From: Litorivicinus lipolyticus
GTDB lineage: Bacteria > Pseudomonadota > Gammaproteobacteria > Pseudomonadales > Litorivicinaceae
Direction: 5' to 3'
DNA: 64,000 nucleotides
Assembly: GCF_009650135.1 (NCBI RefSeq)
Contig: NZ_CP045871.1
Coordinates: forward strand, 682,001 to 746,000
Positions 1 through 7,453 of this stretch are shown here, piece after piece. Within the stretch, counting starts at the first letter, position 1. Each line of letters begins with the position of its first letter. The position numbers and the translations under genes were made by a program. The notes under the pieces are model-generated. The model was not told the DNA's origin. It saw nothing but the letters and a program-made list of their open reading frames with translations, and searched no databases.

Positions 1-201
1 AGCCGTGGCCAGCAGATGGTTAGCCATTTGTTCGACTGCGGTGCTGGCGATGACGGTGTCAAATGTGGTTTGCAGGCACAGGTCCAAGGCGTCATAGGTG
101 TCGGTGGCGGTTACGATGCGAATGTCTGTGAAGCGCGCTTGTATCGCCGCCGTCAGTGGCGCGGGTAAGTCGGCGCATAGAATTCTCGGCTTCGCGGTCA
201 T
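1..201 (-). CDS. Receiver-like protein, 5' part only (gene runs off the left edge)
   Basis: The ATG lies at 199-201 and 67 codons are open to the window edge, so the C-terminal part is missing. The protein begins MTAKPRILCADLPAPL and continues in an alternating beta/alpha pattern (ILCAD, IRIVTATD, FDTVIAST) that resembles the first half of a response-regulator receiver domain. A single acidic residue (CAD) stands where receivers usually carry two, and FDTVIAST lacks the usual phospho-acceptor Asp, so if it is a receiver it is probably a pseudo-receiver. The family assignment is inference from fold pattern only. A 13-bp palindrome lies about 50 bp upstream of the start. Confidence 0.45.
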   Translation of the reverse strand, partial: MTAKPRILCADLPAPLTAAIQARFTDIRIVTATDTYDALDLCLQTTFDTVIASTAVEQMANHLLATA

Positions 202-250
202 ATGGGCGATCCGTTTGTTGCAGACTGTTCCTTAATTTTACACATCAAAG

Positions 251-263
251 TGTCAAATTGACA
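251..263. promoter_or_regulatory. Operator-like palindrome TGTCAAATTGACA
   Basis: Perfect 6-bp arms (TGTCAA/TTGACA) flank one central base. It lies upstream of the leftward gene starting at 201 and of tRNA-Gly at 443. The right arm also spells a consensus -35 hexamer on the plus strand and the left arm does so on the minus strand. A dimeric repressor site is possible; no regulator can be named. Confidence 0.3.
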
Positions 264-442
264 TCCGGCTCTGTATGAGGGCGCTTGATATGGGTCAAGT
301 CCGGTTGGATTGGCCATAAAATGTGACTGAGGCTGCCATTCTCATTGACGAACGCCGGTGCGGTGGCTACAGTTGCGCCGTGCCGAAGATCTTCGGTACG
401 GATCACGGGCTACGATCTCAGCAGCCCCGTTATCGAAGCCTT

Positions 443-517
443 GCGGGTATCGTATAAAGGCTATTACCCCAGCCTTCCAAGCTGGTGATGTGGGTTCGAT
501 TCCCACTACCCGCTCCA
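443..517 (+). tRNA. tRNA-Gly (anticodon TCC)
   Basis: A cloverleaf can be drawn directly: acceptor GCGGGTA pairs with TACCCGC, the anticodon stem CCAGC/GCTGG encloses loop CTTCCAA with anticodon TCC, the T-loop is TTCGATT, and CCA is encoded at 515-517. It reads GGA and GGG codons. It stands alone between the left-edge gene and the LysE-type exporter. Confidence 0.95.
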
Positions 518-614
518 TTTTATATGCGCGCGCTGCCGGCCTATTGATAGCGCGCGGTTGTGGGCGCATGAATCGACTCAACGCTTACTCAATGACCCCC
601 ATCGGTTTTACCCC

Positions 615-1202
615 ATGCTGACCTTTGCGCTTGCTGTTTTTCTGTTGATCATCACGCCCGGACCGGGTGTTTTGTCGTTGGCAGGGGTCGGCGCGGCGTC
701 CGGCTGGCGCCCAGGCTTACGGTATTTAGCCGGGTTGTGGCTGGGTACCAATATTGTTTGCTTTGCGATTATCTCGGGCCTGGCTGCGGTGGTGTTAGCG
801 GACCCAGTTATTCGCACCGGACTGCTGGTGTTGTCGGCGCTGTACCTGGGTTTCCTGGCTTTCAAAATTGCCTTTGCCGGAGCCAAGATCGCCTTTATCA
901 CGCTGGCCGCACCGGGCTTTGTGGCCGGGATTACACTGCAATTGATTAATCCCAAGGCCTACGCGGTCAATACCGCGCTGTTCAGCAGTTTCGCGTTTTA
1001 CCCGGCCAGCTTCGCGGTTGAAACGGGCCTGAAGTTGGTGATCGTGAACCTGATTTGGTTGCCGCTGCATCTGCTGTGGCTTTACGCCGGGGCCAAGGTC
1101 AACCGTATGGATTTGGCCGCGCGCACCCAGCGCATTATTAACGTGGCGATGGCCGCCTGTTTGCTCGGTGTGGTCGGCTTGTCGGTTTGGTCAATGCTGT
1201 AA
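615..1202 (+). CDS. LysE/RhtB family amino-acid exporter
   Basis: A hydrophobic protein of 195 residues with the N-terminal signature of LysE/RhtB exporters (first helix followed by TPGPG at residues 14-18) and about six membrane segments, matching the usual 190-215 residue length. Members export amino acids or their derivatives across the inner membrane; the substrate cannot be read from the sequence. I start it at the ATG at 615 because the first transmembrane helix follows at once, as in the family. An upstream TTG in the same frame would add a polar leader with no family counterpart. There is no clear Shine-Dalgarno sequence before 615, so the start is the weaker part of the call. Confidence 0.8.
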   Translation: MLTFALAVFLLIITPGPGVLSLAGVGAASGWRPGLRYLAGLWLGTNIVCFAIISGLAAVVLADPVIRTGLLVLSALYLGFLAFKIAFAGAKIAFITLAAPGFVAGITLQLINPKAYAVNTALFSSFAFYPASFAVETGLKLVIVNLIWLPLHLLWLYAGAKVNRMDLAARTQRIINVAMAACLLGVVGLSVWSML

Positions 1203-1216
1203 CGTCCCAGGTCCCT

Positions 1217-1846
1217 TCACTCGGTGGACATCACGAAGCCGGCACCGGTCTGTTCGAAAGGACCGCCATTGAAGTTCAATATCAGCCGCTTATCCAGGGC
1301 GCCGCGATAAAACAAATGGGTAACCCCGTCGACTTCGACGGCCGGCGCCATTACGAGTGCACGCGAGCCCTTTAGCTTATATTTGACCGAGTGGTACGCC
1401 GCCGGCGTCAGCATAAAGTTGATATCTTCCATTTGGCTCTTAAGCGGCTCGAAATTTTGCCCAGTCGCCAGTTCAACTTGAACCAAGCCATCGTCAAATT
1501 GAGAGGTCTTTAAGTACCAGGGGCTGCGCTCGTTGGGGTCATTGGATATTGGGATTGATCCCTCGATGAGTAAGCTGGGCCCGAAATCGCCGCTTTCGAT
1601 TTCGACGCTATCAATATCCATCATGGATTCAACGGCAGAGACAATCGCGTCGAGCTGAGCCCGTTGCTCGTCGTCCAGCTCGCCGAGTAAGCTGAACTCG
1701 GCTTCAAAATCAGCCTGCCCCGCGGGGCTACCATCGAGGGAGCTGACAATGTGAGCCGCGTTGACGTTGATTTCCAGTGAGTCCGAGTTACAACCAGCGA
1801 CCAGCATTGCGAGTAAAAGGGTGCTGAGTGTCAAATATTTTTGCAT
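1217..1846 (-). CDS. Lipoprotein of unknown function
   Basis: A 209-residue protein with a lipoprotein signal peptide: MQKY, a hydrophobic stretch, then lipobox VAGC with Cys19 as the lipidation site. The ATG at 1846 follows an AAAGAGGA ribosome-binding site, which decides against an in-frame ATG 13 codons upstream. The mature part is acidic (SLEINV, DDEQRAQLDAIVSAVESMMDIDSVEIE) and I recognise no domain. The residue after Cys is Asn, not Asp, so outer-membrane sorting by Lol would be the default. Convergent with the LysE-type gene (14-bp gap) and transcribed alone. Confidence 0.75.
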   Translation of the reverse strand: MQKYLTLSTLLLAMLVAGCNSDSLEINVNAAHIVSSLDGSPAGQADFEAEFSLLGELDDEQRAQLDAIVSAVESMMDIDSVEIESGDFGPSLLIEGSIPISNDPNERSPWYLKTSQFDDGLVQVELATGQNFEPLKSQMEDINFMLTPAAYHSVKYKLKGSRALVMAPAVEVDGVTHLFYRGALDKRLILNFNGGPFEQTGAGFVMSTE

Positions 1847-2021
1847 CTTAAATCCTCTTTCGTCCGTACTTTTGAGCCTACTCACGTCTTCGATTGAACC
1901 GTATCGGTTGACTATGGGTCAATTGGGGATGGGCACCGTGAAGTGGGAGGCCGAATAGGCTACTTTTTCTAACGCGAACTCGAATTCATTCCGCTCGAAA
2001 TTTAATCCGGCCTACGGTCAA

Positions 2022-2234
2022 ATGCGGGCGTTAAATGAGGGCTTGTCCACGTCACACAAACGTTACAACGCATACAACCCATTGGCGACGCCGAGCGAGC
2101 TGTGGCCCCTGTTAACGACCCCGCTGAACCTGGCGGATCGTCTATTGGAGCAGGTCGGCCGGATGCACGAACAGCTTAATCATTTGGAATCCGAGCGCAG
2201 CCGTACTGCCCGTCGTGCCGGTCCATTTGGCTAG
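2022..2234 (+). CDS. Small hypothetical protein with C-terminal helix
   Basis: A 70-codon frame with a plausible amphipathic, coiled-coil-like helix (LADRLLEQVGRMHEQLNHLESERSR) near its C-terminus. Its TAG stop overlaps the TAG stop of the convergent kinase gene in a shared CTAG, an arrangement also seen at 4055-4058. There is no convincing ribosome-binding site in front of the ATG and no recognised family. Reality is uncertain; a shorter start is possible. Confidence 0.35.
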   Translation: MRALNEGLSTSHKRYNAYNPLATPSELWPLLTTPLNLADRLLEQVGRMHEQLNHLESERSRTARRAGPFG

Positions 2235-2860
2235 AAGCTGCTGTCAGCCCCGCTGATCCGGTAATCAGCCGTGTGGGTGTGTTCAATCACCCAGGCGGCA
2301 TTGGGCAGGTCATTGCCTTCAACCTTCGCTCTTGCAGTCTCCAAACCCATGCCCAAATCCAGCCAGCGCTGGGTTAAACGGCGCTCCAATTCGTTGATGG
2401 GTACGTCCAGATACACCGCCAGGTCAAAGTGCCTGCGCAGTGCCTGCCAGGGCGCTGCCTGCGCCAATAGATAGTTGCCCTCGACCACCACCCAATCACA
2501 GCTCGGCGGGATCCGCCCGCCATCGATCACCACGGCATCGCAGGTTCGATCAAAGGTCGGGATTGTTAGGTCGTGTTTGATCCGGGCTTGCGCCAACAAA
2601 CGATCCAAGGCGTCGACGTCAAAGGTATTGGGTGCCCCTTTGCGCGGGCGCAATTGCCGTGCATCCAACCACGCATTGCTGTGGTGAAATCCATCCATCG
2701 GTAGCACGCAGGCCTGTTCGCCGAGGGCGTCGGCGAGGCGATTGGCGAGCGTTGATTTACCACTGCCGGGGGCGCCTGCCAGTGCAATCAGTTGCCGTTG
2801 TCCGGGCACCCGAATGGCCTCGATTTGGGCGGTCAGCGTGTTGATGTCGGTGTTAATCAT
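2231..2860 (-). CDS. P-loop nucleoside/sugar kinase-like protein
   Basis: A 209-residue P-loop NTPase with Walker A GAPGSGKS at residues 29-36, followed by LPMDGFHHSN, the substrate-region motif of the uridine kinase/pantothenate kinase/YggC-like group, and a hydrophobic strand ending VVVEGNYLL (Walker B region). It probably phosphorylates a small metabolite in the cytoplasm; substrate unknown. The ATG at 2860 is used because it overlaps the stop of the upstream AlkB-like gene (ATGA at 2857-2860), giving translational coupling. Longer in-frame starts would lie deep inside that gene. Confidence 0.8.
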   Translation of the reverse strand: MINTDINTLTAQIEAIRVPGQRQLIALAGAPGSGKSTLANRLADALGEQACVLPMDGFHHSNAWLDARQLRPRKGAPNTFDVDALDRLLAQARIKHDLTIPTFDRTCDAVVIDGGRIPPSCDWVVVEGNYLLAQAAPWQALRRHFDLAVYLDVPINELERRLTQRWLDLGMGLETARAKVEGNDLPNAAWVIEHTHTADYRISGADSSF

Positions 2861-3423
2861 GTCTGGACCTGTCGAAAGGTAAGGTTGATGCGTTCGCCGG
2901 GAATGCGCGATAGCGCCCGTTTGGGTAGCTGGTGTTGCCAATAGCGTTGGCATCCGGGCTGCATCACAAACAGCGAGCCCGATTCCAATAGCCACTCGTG
3001 CGGGTCGGTTTTAGCCAGTGTGCGCATTTGAAAAGGTCGCGCTTGACCCAGTGACAAGCTGGCGATGGTCGGATCGCTTCCCAGCTCCGGCTCGTTATCA
3101 CGGTGCCAGCCCATGTAGTCGTTGCCGTCGCGGTAGCGATTGATCAACACGTGGTTAAAGCGCATTCCCAGGGTGCGCTCGACTTGCTCGCGCAGGCTGC
3201 ACAGTAGCGGTGACAGTGGGCGCGGCTCTAACACCCGGCCGCTGTAGCGATACGTCACGGCGCCGGCCCAGTCGATCAGGCGCGGTTCGGTGACCGTTCG
3301 ACCATAGAGGTTCAGCTGGTATTGGCGCCAGTTACCCTCGGCCAATAGCCGTTGGAAAAACAGGTCTGCGGTGGTGGCGTCTAACAACGGCAGGTGTAGG
3401 GTCGGCGGCATCATCGTTGGCAT
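2857..3423 (-). CDS. AlkB-type 2-oxoglutarate/Fe(II) dioxygenase
   Basis: The 188-residue protein carries the full AlkB-family metal site: H107-x-D109 in GWHRDNE, H164 in WQHQLPK, and the 2-oxoglutarate-binding arginines in ERINLTFR (R178, R184). Length and motif spacing match the ALKBH2/3-like bacterial group, which oxidatively removes alkyl lesions from DNA or RNA bases. The NxY-like segment LINRYRDGNDYMGWH is also present. It is first in a two-gene leftward unit with the P-loop kinase. There is no Ada-type operator obvious upstream. Confidence 0.88.
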   Translation of the reverse strand: MPTMMPPTLHLPLLDATTADLFFQRLLAEGNWRQYQLNLYGRTVTEPRLIDWAGAVTYRYSGRVLEPRPLSPLLCSLREQVERTLGMRFNHVLINRYRDGNDYMGWHRDNEPELGSDPTIASLSLGQARPFQMRTLAKTDPHEWLLESGSLFVMQPGCQRYWQHQLPKRALSRIPGERINLTFRQVQT

Positions 3424-3467
3424 CGTACCAGAGGGCAGGGCGGTTTACTGCTCTGCCCTAAAGGACC

Positions 3468-4058
3468 ATGCGTGCACACCTACATCACGTCATATTTGTG
3501 ATCCAATTCACACTTTGGTGCGCCCCTGTGTCAAACCCTCAACTTGTTCAACGCGGTCAAATACTGGTCCAGGGCATCGGCGGGATATTGCGTGATCGCA
3601 ATTACCCTAGCTGGTCCGAGTACGGTCGTGTGACTGTGCTGCCGTCCGAGACGGCCTTGATTGAAGTGTTTGTTCCGTCCAGCAATGTGCTGTGGCCGGT
3701 TGCCATGTGCGCGCGTACCGCATTCGATGGGATCAAGGTCAAGGGATCCGAGTGGATGGGCACGTCGGTGTGGGAGCCGGGCACGGACCAGCGGCCGTTG
3801 TTGGGTGTGGCCCTAATGCAAGAAACCGTCGGTAGCTGGTGGACCTTGGATTGGCTGCAGCAAAAAGTAGCGCCGGGGATTTTGACCGCCCGTCTGGGGT
3901 GGCACAACAATCCGGCCGCACTGGCCGATCGTTTAGAAAAGTTCGTCGACGTCATGGGGGCGGACGAGCGCGGTGTCCGCGCCGCTTCGTTTATGACCCC
4001 GCATATCCGCCACCTGCGAAGCTTGGCGTCGCGTCGGCGCGTGTCGCTGGTCGGCTAA
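3468..4058 (+). CDS. Hypothetical protein, 196 aa
   Basis: An open frame of 196 codons starting at an ATG preceded by AAAGGA at a good distance. The N-terminal 30 residues are moderately hydrophobic (HHVIFVIQFTLWCAP) and could be a poor signal sequence or membrane anchor. The body is rich in Trp (WPVAMC, SEWMGTSVWEP, GSWWTLDWLQQ) and ends in a basic tail (RHLRSLASRRR). I recognise no family. Its TAA overlaps the TAG stop of the convergent LytTR gene by three bases. Divergent from the AlkB-like gene with a 44-bp gap. Confidence 0.6.
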   Translation: MRAHLHHVIFVIQFTLWCAPVSNPQLVQRGQILVQGIGGILRDRNYPSWSEYGRVTVLPSETALIEVFVPSSNVLWPVAMCARTAFDGIKVKGSEWMGTSVWEPGTDQRPLLGVALMQETVGSWWTLDWLQQKVAPGILTARLGWHNNPAALADRLEKFVDVMGADERGVRAASFMTPHIRHLRSLASRRRVSLVG

Positions 4059-4729
4059 TCCAGCAAGCCTTGGGCGCGGACATCACTCAAAAACGCGCGC
4101 CCAACAGGCAACTTAACCGTATCGCTTAGCACCAAAATGTGTCGATTGCCGTCACGTTCGTGGCCGCTGATGGCCGCGCGCATGACGTAATACTCTTTGT
4201 GAATACGCAGCCCAAGTTCGCTCGGGATTTGTTCTGCGGCGGACGCCATTGAGATGCGTACGTAGCTTGAGTGCACGTCGCCGCATACTTCAATGTAGTT
4301 GCGCGAGGTGCGCAGATGGCTCGGTGCACCATGGGCGTCTATGAACTCTGTCAGCCAGCGCGGCAGTGTGCTGCCTGTGTTTGCCCGGTCTGATTCAAGC
4401 TCAGTTGTTTGTGCGGCGGCCGTCAGCGATTGCCCGGTCCATACCAGCCAAGCAATCGCGAAAAACCCTAGCCAGGTCGGCAAAAAGTCCATGGCCGGGG
4501 TCGTCCGCGACACCAATAGGGCGATTAAGGCGGTCCAACCGGTCAGTGCTGGGATCAGCTGTCGTCGGCCAAGGGCCTGCGCAATCGGCACCGGCCACAG
4601 ATTGAAGATGTTCAGTGCGATGGCGGCCAGGACGGACGACAACAGGTCGGCGCCGCAGCCGGCAAGCGTGGCGGCGATGGCAAGGGTGGCAACGGCTTGA
4701 ATGGGGTGCGGCGTACTTAGTTTGCTCAT
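4055..4729 (-). CDS. Membrane-anchored LytTR DNA-binding regulator
   Basis: The 224-residue protein has three or four hydrophobic segments in roughly residues 10-100 (AVATLAIAATLAG, SSVLAAIALNIFNL, LTGWTALIALLVS, LGFFAIAWLVW), then a linker and a C-terminal LytTR-like domain from about residue 130: LRTSRNYIEVCGDVHSSYVRI, HKEYYVMRAAI, LVLSDTVKLPVGRAFLSDVRAQGLL, matching the strand pattern and the conserved LPVGR/S turn of LytTR domains. Such proteins bind DNA as transcription regulators while anchored in the inner membrane. The ATG at 4729 begins just before the first hydrophobic segment. Divergent from the receiver gene at 4991; a perfect inverted repeat lies between them. Confidence 0.75.
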   Translation of the reverse strand: MSKLSTPHPIQAVATLAIAATLAGCGADLLSSVLAAIALNIFNLWPVPIAQALGRRQLIPALTGWTALIALLVSRTTPAMDFLPTWLGFFAIAWLVWTGQSLTAAAQTTELESDRANTGSTLPRWLTEFIDAHGAPSHLRTSRNYIEVCGDVHSSYVRISMASAAEQIPSELGLRIHKEYYVMRAAISGHERDGNRHILVLSDTVKLPVGRAFLSDVRAQGLLD

Positions 4730-4839
4730 ATCGGCCGATATCAATTTGCGTAAGAGGTGGGAGCTTACCAAGTCTGACAGAGCAGAGATTCTACGAAGTC
4801 GCTTAAAACACCGTTTGGGTTTCGTGCGGCACCGAATTT

Positions 4840-4856
4840 TATAGACTTCATCTATA
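4840..4856. promoter_or_regulatory. Inverted repeat TATAGA-n5-TCTATA between divergent genes
   Basis: Perfect 6-bp arms separated by CTTCA, in the most AT-rich part of the 261-bp gap between the leftward LytTR gene and the rightward receiver gene. It may be an operator for the LytTR protein or part of overlapping -10 regions. The rest of this gap (4730-4990) holds no coding frame that I can support. Confidence 0.35.
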
Positions 4857-4990
4857 TAAAACATGGGCTTGCGGGCAGGAAAAGTTGTTGGTCTATTGAC
4901 CGTCCGATGCGCCGGTGGGCACCGCAGTGGTATCACCGTTGCAATGATCCAGTTCACCCTTGGGGTGGCCGCAGCACAAAGGGGTAATCC

Positions 4991-5755
4991 ATGAGCAGCT
5001 CTAAAACTGTGTTTATCGTCGACGATCAGCCCGACGACGTTGAGGCCATCAAGCGTCACCTGGACGGCTTGGGCTTGGCGGACTGCGAGGTGCGGGAAAC
5101 GGCCGAAGCGGCCTGTGCCCTTTTGGCTGACACTTACTTCGACCTGTATGTGTTTGATCTGACCCTGCCTGACAGCGTCAACTTGGAACTTTTAGAACGT
5201 TTGGCCGCGTCCGGTTTTGTCGACTGGCATAAATCCATTGTTAAAACCGGTGTCGTCGAGCCTGCGGAACAGGACATGGCGATCGAGCGTTACGGCATTC
5301 CCGTATTGGACAAAGACCAACTGGATGGGCGATTGCGGGCGTGGGCGCGTTCCATTTTGGACGTCCAGGGAACACAGTGGGTGACGCGCATTGTGGCGGC
5401 GTTGGGCGCGGCGTTGTGGGGCACTGGCGCGTGCAGCTTTGCTTGGCTGCCTGGCGTTCCGCTGGATCGAGTCAAGTCGTTATTCACCCCGACCCAGACC
5501 ATCGGCGTCGGTGACGAAGGTTTGCTAGTCGCGTTGCCCAACAACGGGCTGAAGGCAGCGGTGGCGCTTCGTGATAGGTTGTTACGAACGTTGGGTAAAG
5601 AAACGGAGCTTCGGTCTTTGGTGATCACGGATTTGGGTGGGCATCATGACCTGTACCGCCTTGCTCAAGACGTATTAAGTGCCTTGCGGCGCACCGGCTT
5701 TACCGGCGCCATTTGGCCTTTGGCCGAATGGCCGCCTCGTGCGACGGGACAATAG
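4991..5755 (+). CDS. Response regulator: receiver plus degenerate GGDEF domain
   Basis: A 254-residue protein. Residues 1-125 form a receiver domain with every phosphorylation residue present: D11/D12, acceptor D56 (YVFDLTLPD), T86 and K108. Residues 130-254 follow the order of a GGDEF domain but the signature is broken: VGDEG at 173-177 stands in place of GGDEF, followed by LLVALPN and a helix, then LVITDLGG and a final helix ending LRRTGFTGA. Loss of the glycine pair and surrounding nucleotide-binding residues argues against diguanylate cyclase activity, so a c-di-GMP-independent or effector-sensing role is more likely. Its TAG stop directly abuts the ATG of the next gene, so the two are surely co-transcribed. 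Confidence 0.75.
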   Translation: MSSSKTVFIVDDQPDDVEAIKRHLDGLGLADCEVRETAEAACALLADTYFDLYVFDLTLPDSVNLELLERLAASGFVDWHKSIVKTGVVEPAEQDMAIERYGIPVLDKDQLDGRLRAWARSILDVQGTQWVTRIVAALGAALWGTGACSFAWLPGVPLDRVKSLFTPTQTIGVGDEGLLVALPNNGLKAAVALRDRLLRTLGKETELRSLVITDLGGHHDLYRLAQDVLSALRRTGFTGAIWPLAEWPPRATGQ

Positions 5756-6286
5756 ATGTCAATTATTGGACGACCGGGTCAACAGCAGCCGGATCACGGT
5801 GGTGATTTCGGTGTAGTTGTGATGATTTGGTCCCCGGGCTACGACAGCATCATGGCCTGGGAGCATCGACGCAGTGGGATTTGGAGTGCCTCGTGGATTG
5901 AGGAGACCTGCTTGCGACTGCTCGGTGGCCACGTCAAACAGCATTTTTCATTGCACCGGTTTGGTTTTGTCGGATACGCACGCCTGTCCGGTTCCGCGGC
6001 CGAAACCACGTTGACTGAGTTTGGCGAAAAGTTCGGCCAACTGTGGCGTGAAAAACAGCAGTCCGTGGCCTTGCCGGACTGGAGCGGCATTGTCATCACC
6101 TGCCCGTATCAGCGTGCGGCCGAACAGGTCGTTGACCTGGAACAACGCTTGCTGACCTTGGCCGAGCAGGGCGCATTGCCGACCACGCCGTCGCAATTGC
6201 ATCACTACGGCGTCGACGAGTTTTGCCAGGAATTTAGTGTACCACCTGCGGCTTGGTGGCCTCATAGGCAGGCAGTACCTGAATAA
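5756..6286 (+). CDS. Unknown protein, possible stand-alone degenerate GGDEF domain
   Basis: 176 residues; the ATG directly abuts the stop of the receiver gene with no gap, so it is translated from the same message. I do not recognise a family with certainty. The layout (FGVVVMIW strand, HRFGFVGYARL at 68-77 followed by a helix, then SGIVITCP and AAEQVVDLEQRLLTLAEQG) follows the order of GGDEF domains (GGDEF hairpin, then the IGVA strand and last helix), with GFVGY at 70-74 where GGDEF would be. If so it is a second pseudo-cyclase paired with the first. The 3' end overlaps the convergent glutathione transferase gene by 53 bp. Confidence 0.55.
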   Translation: MSIIGRPGQQQPDHGGDFGVVVMIWSPGYDSIMAWEHRRSGIWSASWIEETCLRLLGGHVKQHFSLHRFGFVGYARLSGSAAETTLTEFGEKFGQLWREKQQSVALPDWSGIVITCPYQRAAEQVVDLEQRLLTLAEQGALPTTPSQLHHYGVDEFCQEFSVPPAAWWPHRQAVPE

Positions 6287-6839
6287 ACGTGCTCAGCCAT
6301 TGTTCAAGCGCCGGGTGGCTTTGGCGCCAGGCGCCTGCTAAGCGCAGATCCAAATAACCCAGCCCCGCCGCCAATCCCAGCGCGGCCAGATTCATTTGTG
6401 TGCTGATCTGCGGTTGGTTATCGACGAACCAGTCCAGCGTTTGCTGAATTTTTTGATGCTGCATCGCCAGCCAGGTTTCGCTGTGGGCGCCTGGGGCTCG
6501 CATGCGATCTTCATAGACCACCAGCAGTGCCGCTTCGGTCATGCCGGTCGCCGCCGCGTGCTGCACCAATACCTGCTCGCGGCAGTGCTCGGGGACCAAC
6601 CAGTCAACCCCGGCGTGGCGGGCTAGGGCGTCACAAATAACAAAAGAATCAAATACGGCGCTGCCGTCACCACGAACCAGACATGGGATCTTGCCCAGTG
6701 GGTTGGGGTGTGAGCCTTCGGCATTTAAGCCTAGGGTGTCGATCATTAGGACTTGCACTTGGTGGCCAAGGTCCATGGCGGCGATCGCCAGTTTTACTTT
6801 CGAGCCAAACGGGCTGGCGGGTGAGGACAGTAATTTCAT
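6234..6839 (-). CDS. Glutathione S-transferase family protein
   Basis: The 201-residue protein has the thioredoxin-like N-terminal domain of bacterial GSTs: MKLLSSPASPFGSKVKLA, the cis-proline segment PLGKIPCL, and the glutathione gamma-Glu binding pair in VFDSFVICDAL (DS). An all-helical C-terminal domain follows (about residues 85-201). These enzymes conjugate or reduce electrophiles using glutathione in the cytoplasm; the substrate is unknown. The start at 6839 overlaps the stop of the upstream thioesterase gene (6836-6839), so the pair is coupled. An earlier in-frame start lies inside the upstream gene and would add 11 residues absent from the family. Confidence 0.88.
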   Translation of the reverse strand: MKLLSSPASPFGSKVKLAIAAMDLGHQVQVLMIDTLGLNAEGSHPNPLGKIPCLVRGDGSAVFDSFVICDALARHAGVDWLVPEHCREQVLVQHAAATGMTEAALLVVYEDRMRAPGAHSETWLAMQHQKIQQTLDWFVDNQPQISTQMNLAALGLAAGLGYLDLRLAGAWRQSHPALEQWLSTFIQVLPAYEATKPQVVH

Positions 6840-7381
6840 ACGGATTCCAGTGCTAACGGGTTGGGTGGCCACGGACGTTCATGGTCGGCGCGGTCCCACG
6901 CCAACACCCAGTCCGGGGTCGGGTGTGTCCATTGCTCGCCGATGGCGTCGGTCACCTGTGCATTGTCGAGAGTTTTACCGCGGTCGGTGACTGCGGTACG
7001 AAATAAGGCGTGCGAGCAGGGCTGGCCGTCAACCCAGAAGCTTTGCGACATATAGAACCAACGGCCGTCAACACCGACGCACTGGGTGCGGCACTCGACC
7101 GCATCTAACATGCGAATGCGCTTGCGGTAACGCACCGACGAGCCGGCCACAACCAGCCCCCAGCCTTTGCGTTTAAGCAGGCTAAGCAATCCAATTCGGA
7201 CCGCCAAGTCCCAGCGTCCTTGCTCGAACAGGGTCAGTTGGCGGCCATTGTTGACCTCGCCGAAAATGTCGATGTCCCATGGCATGGCGCGAAAGTGCAT
7301 CACGCTGATGCCATCGATCGCCAGCGCCGGGCGCGATTTGGCGCGCACCAGTGTCATCAGGGTTCGGATAAAGGGGTACAT
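6836..7381 (-). CDS. Hotdog-fold thioesterase-like protein
   Basis: The 181-residue protein contains the thioesterase-superfamily core: DIDIFGEVNNGRQLTLFEQGRWDLA at about residues 36-60, in which the Asp and the N-N-G turn precede the long central helix of the hotdog fold, then strands with RYRKRIRMLDAVECRTQ and WFYMSQSFW. It resembles acyl-CoA thioesterase/THEM6-like proteins more than YbgC. Predicted cytoplasmic hydrolysis of an acyl thioester, substrate unknown. First gene of a two-gene leftward unit with the GST. Confidence 0.75.
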   Translation of the reverse strand: MYPFIRTLMTLVRAKSRPALAIDGISVMHFRAMPWDIDIFGEVNNGRQLTLFEQGRWDLAVRIGLLSLLKRKGWGLVVAGSSVRYRKRIRMLDAVECRTQCVGVDGRWFYMSQSFWVDGQPCSHALFRTAVTDRGKTLDNAQVTDAIGEQWTHPTPDWVLAWDRADHERPWPPNPLALESV

Positions 7382-7453
7382 GTGGGCTCCATTGCAGCGC
7401 AGTGCTTAGCCTACCGGTTGGGGCGGTTGCCGGCACCACTTTCGAACGCGTCG

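Noticed and set aside
383..396. Perfect 14-bp palindrome CCGAAGATCTTCGG upstream of tRNA-Gly
   Set aside because: No T-run, no flanking -35/-10 arrangement, and no repeat elsewhere that I could see; too little to call a site.
342..581. Leftward frame containing VVGIEPTSPAWKAG
   Set aside because: It is the antisense reading of tRNA-Gly, a well-known false-gene pattern.
4401..4598. Possible small rightward or leftward genes inside the LytTR gene
   Set aside because: Alternative frames of the membrane-helix region with no initiation signals.
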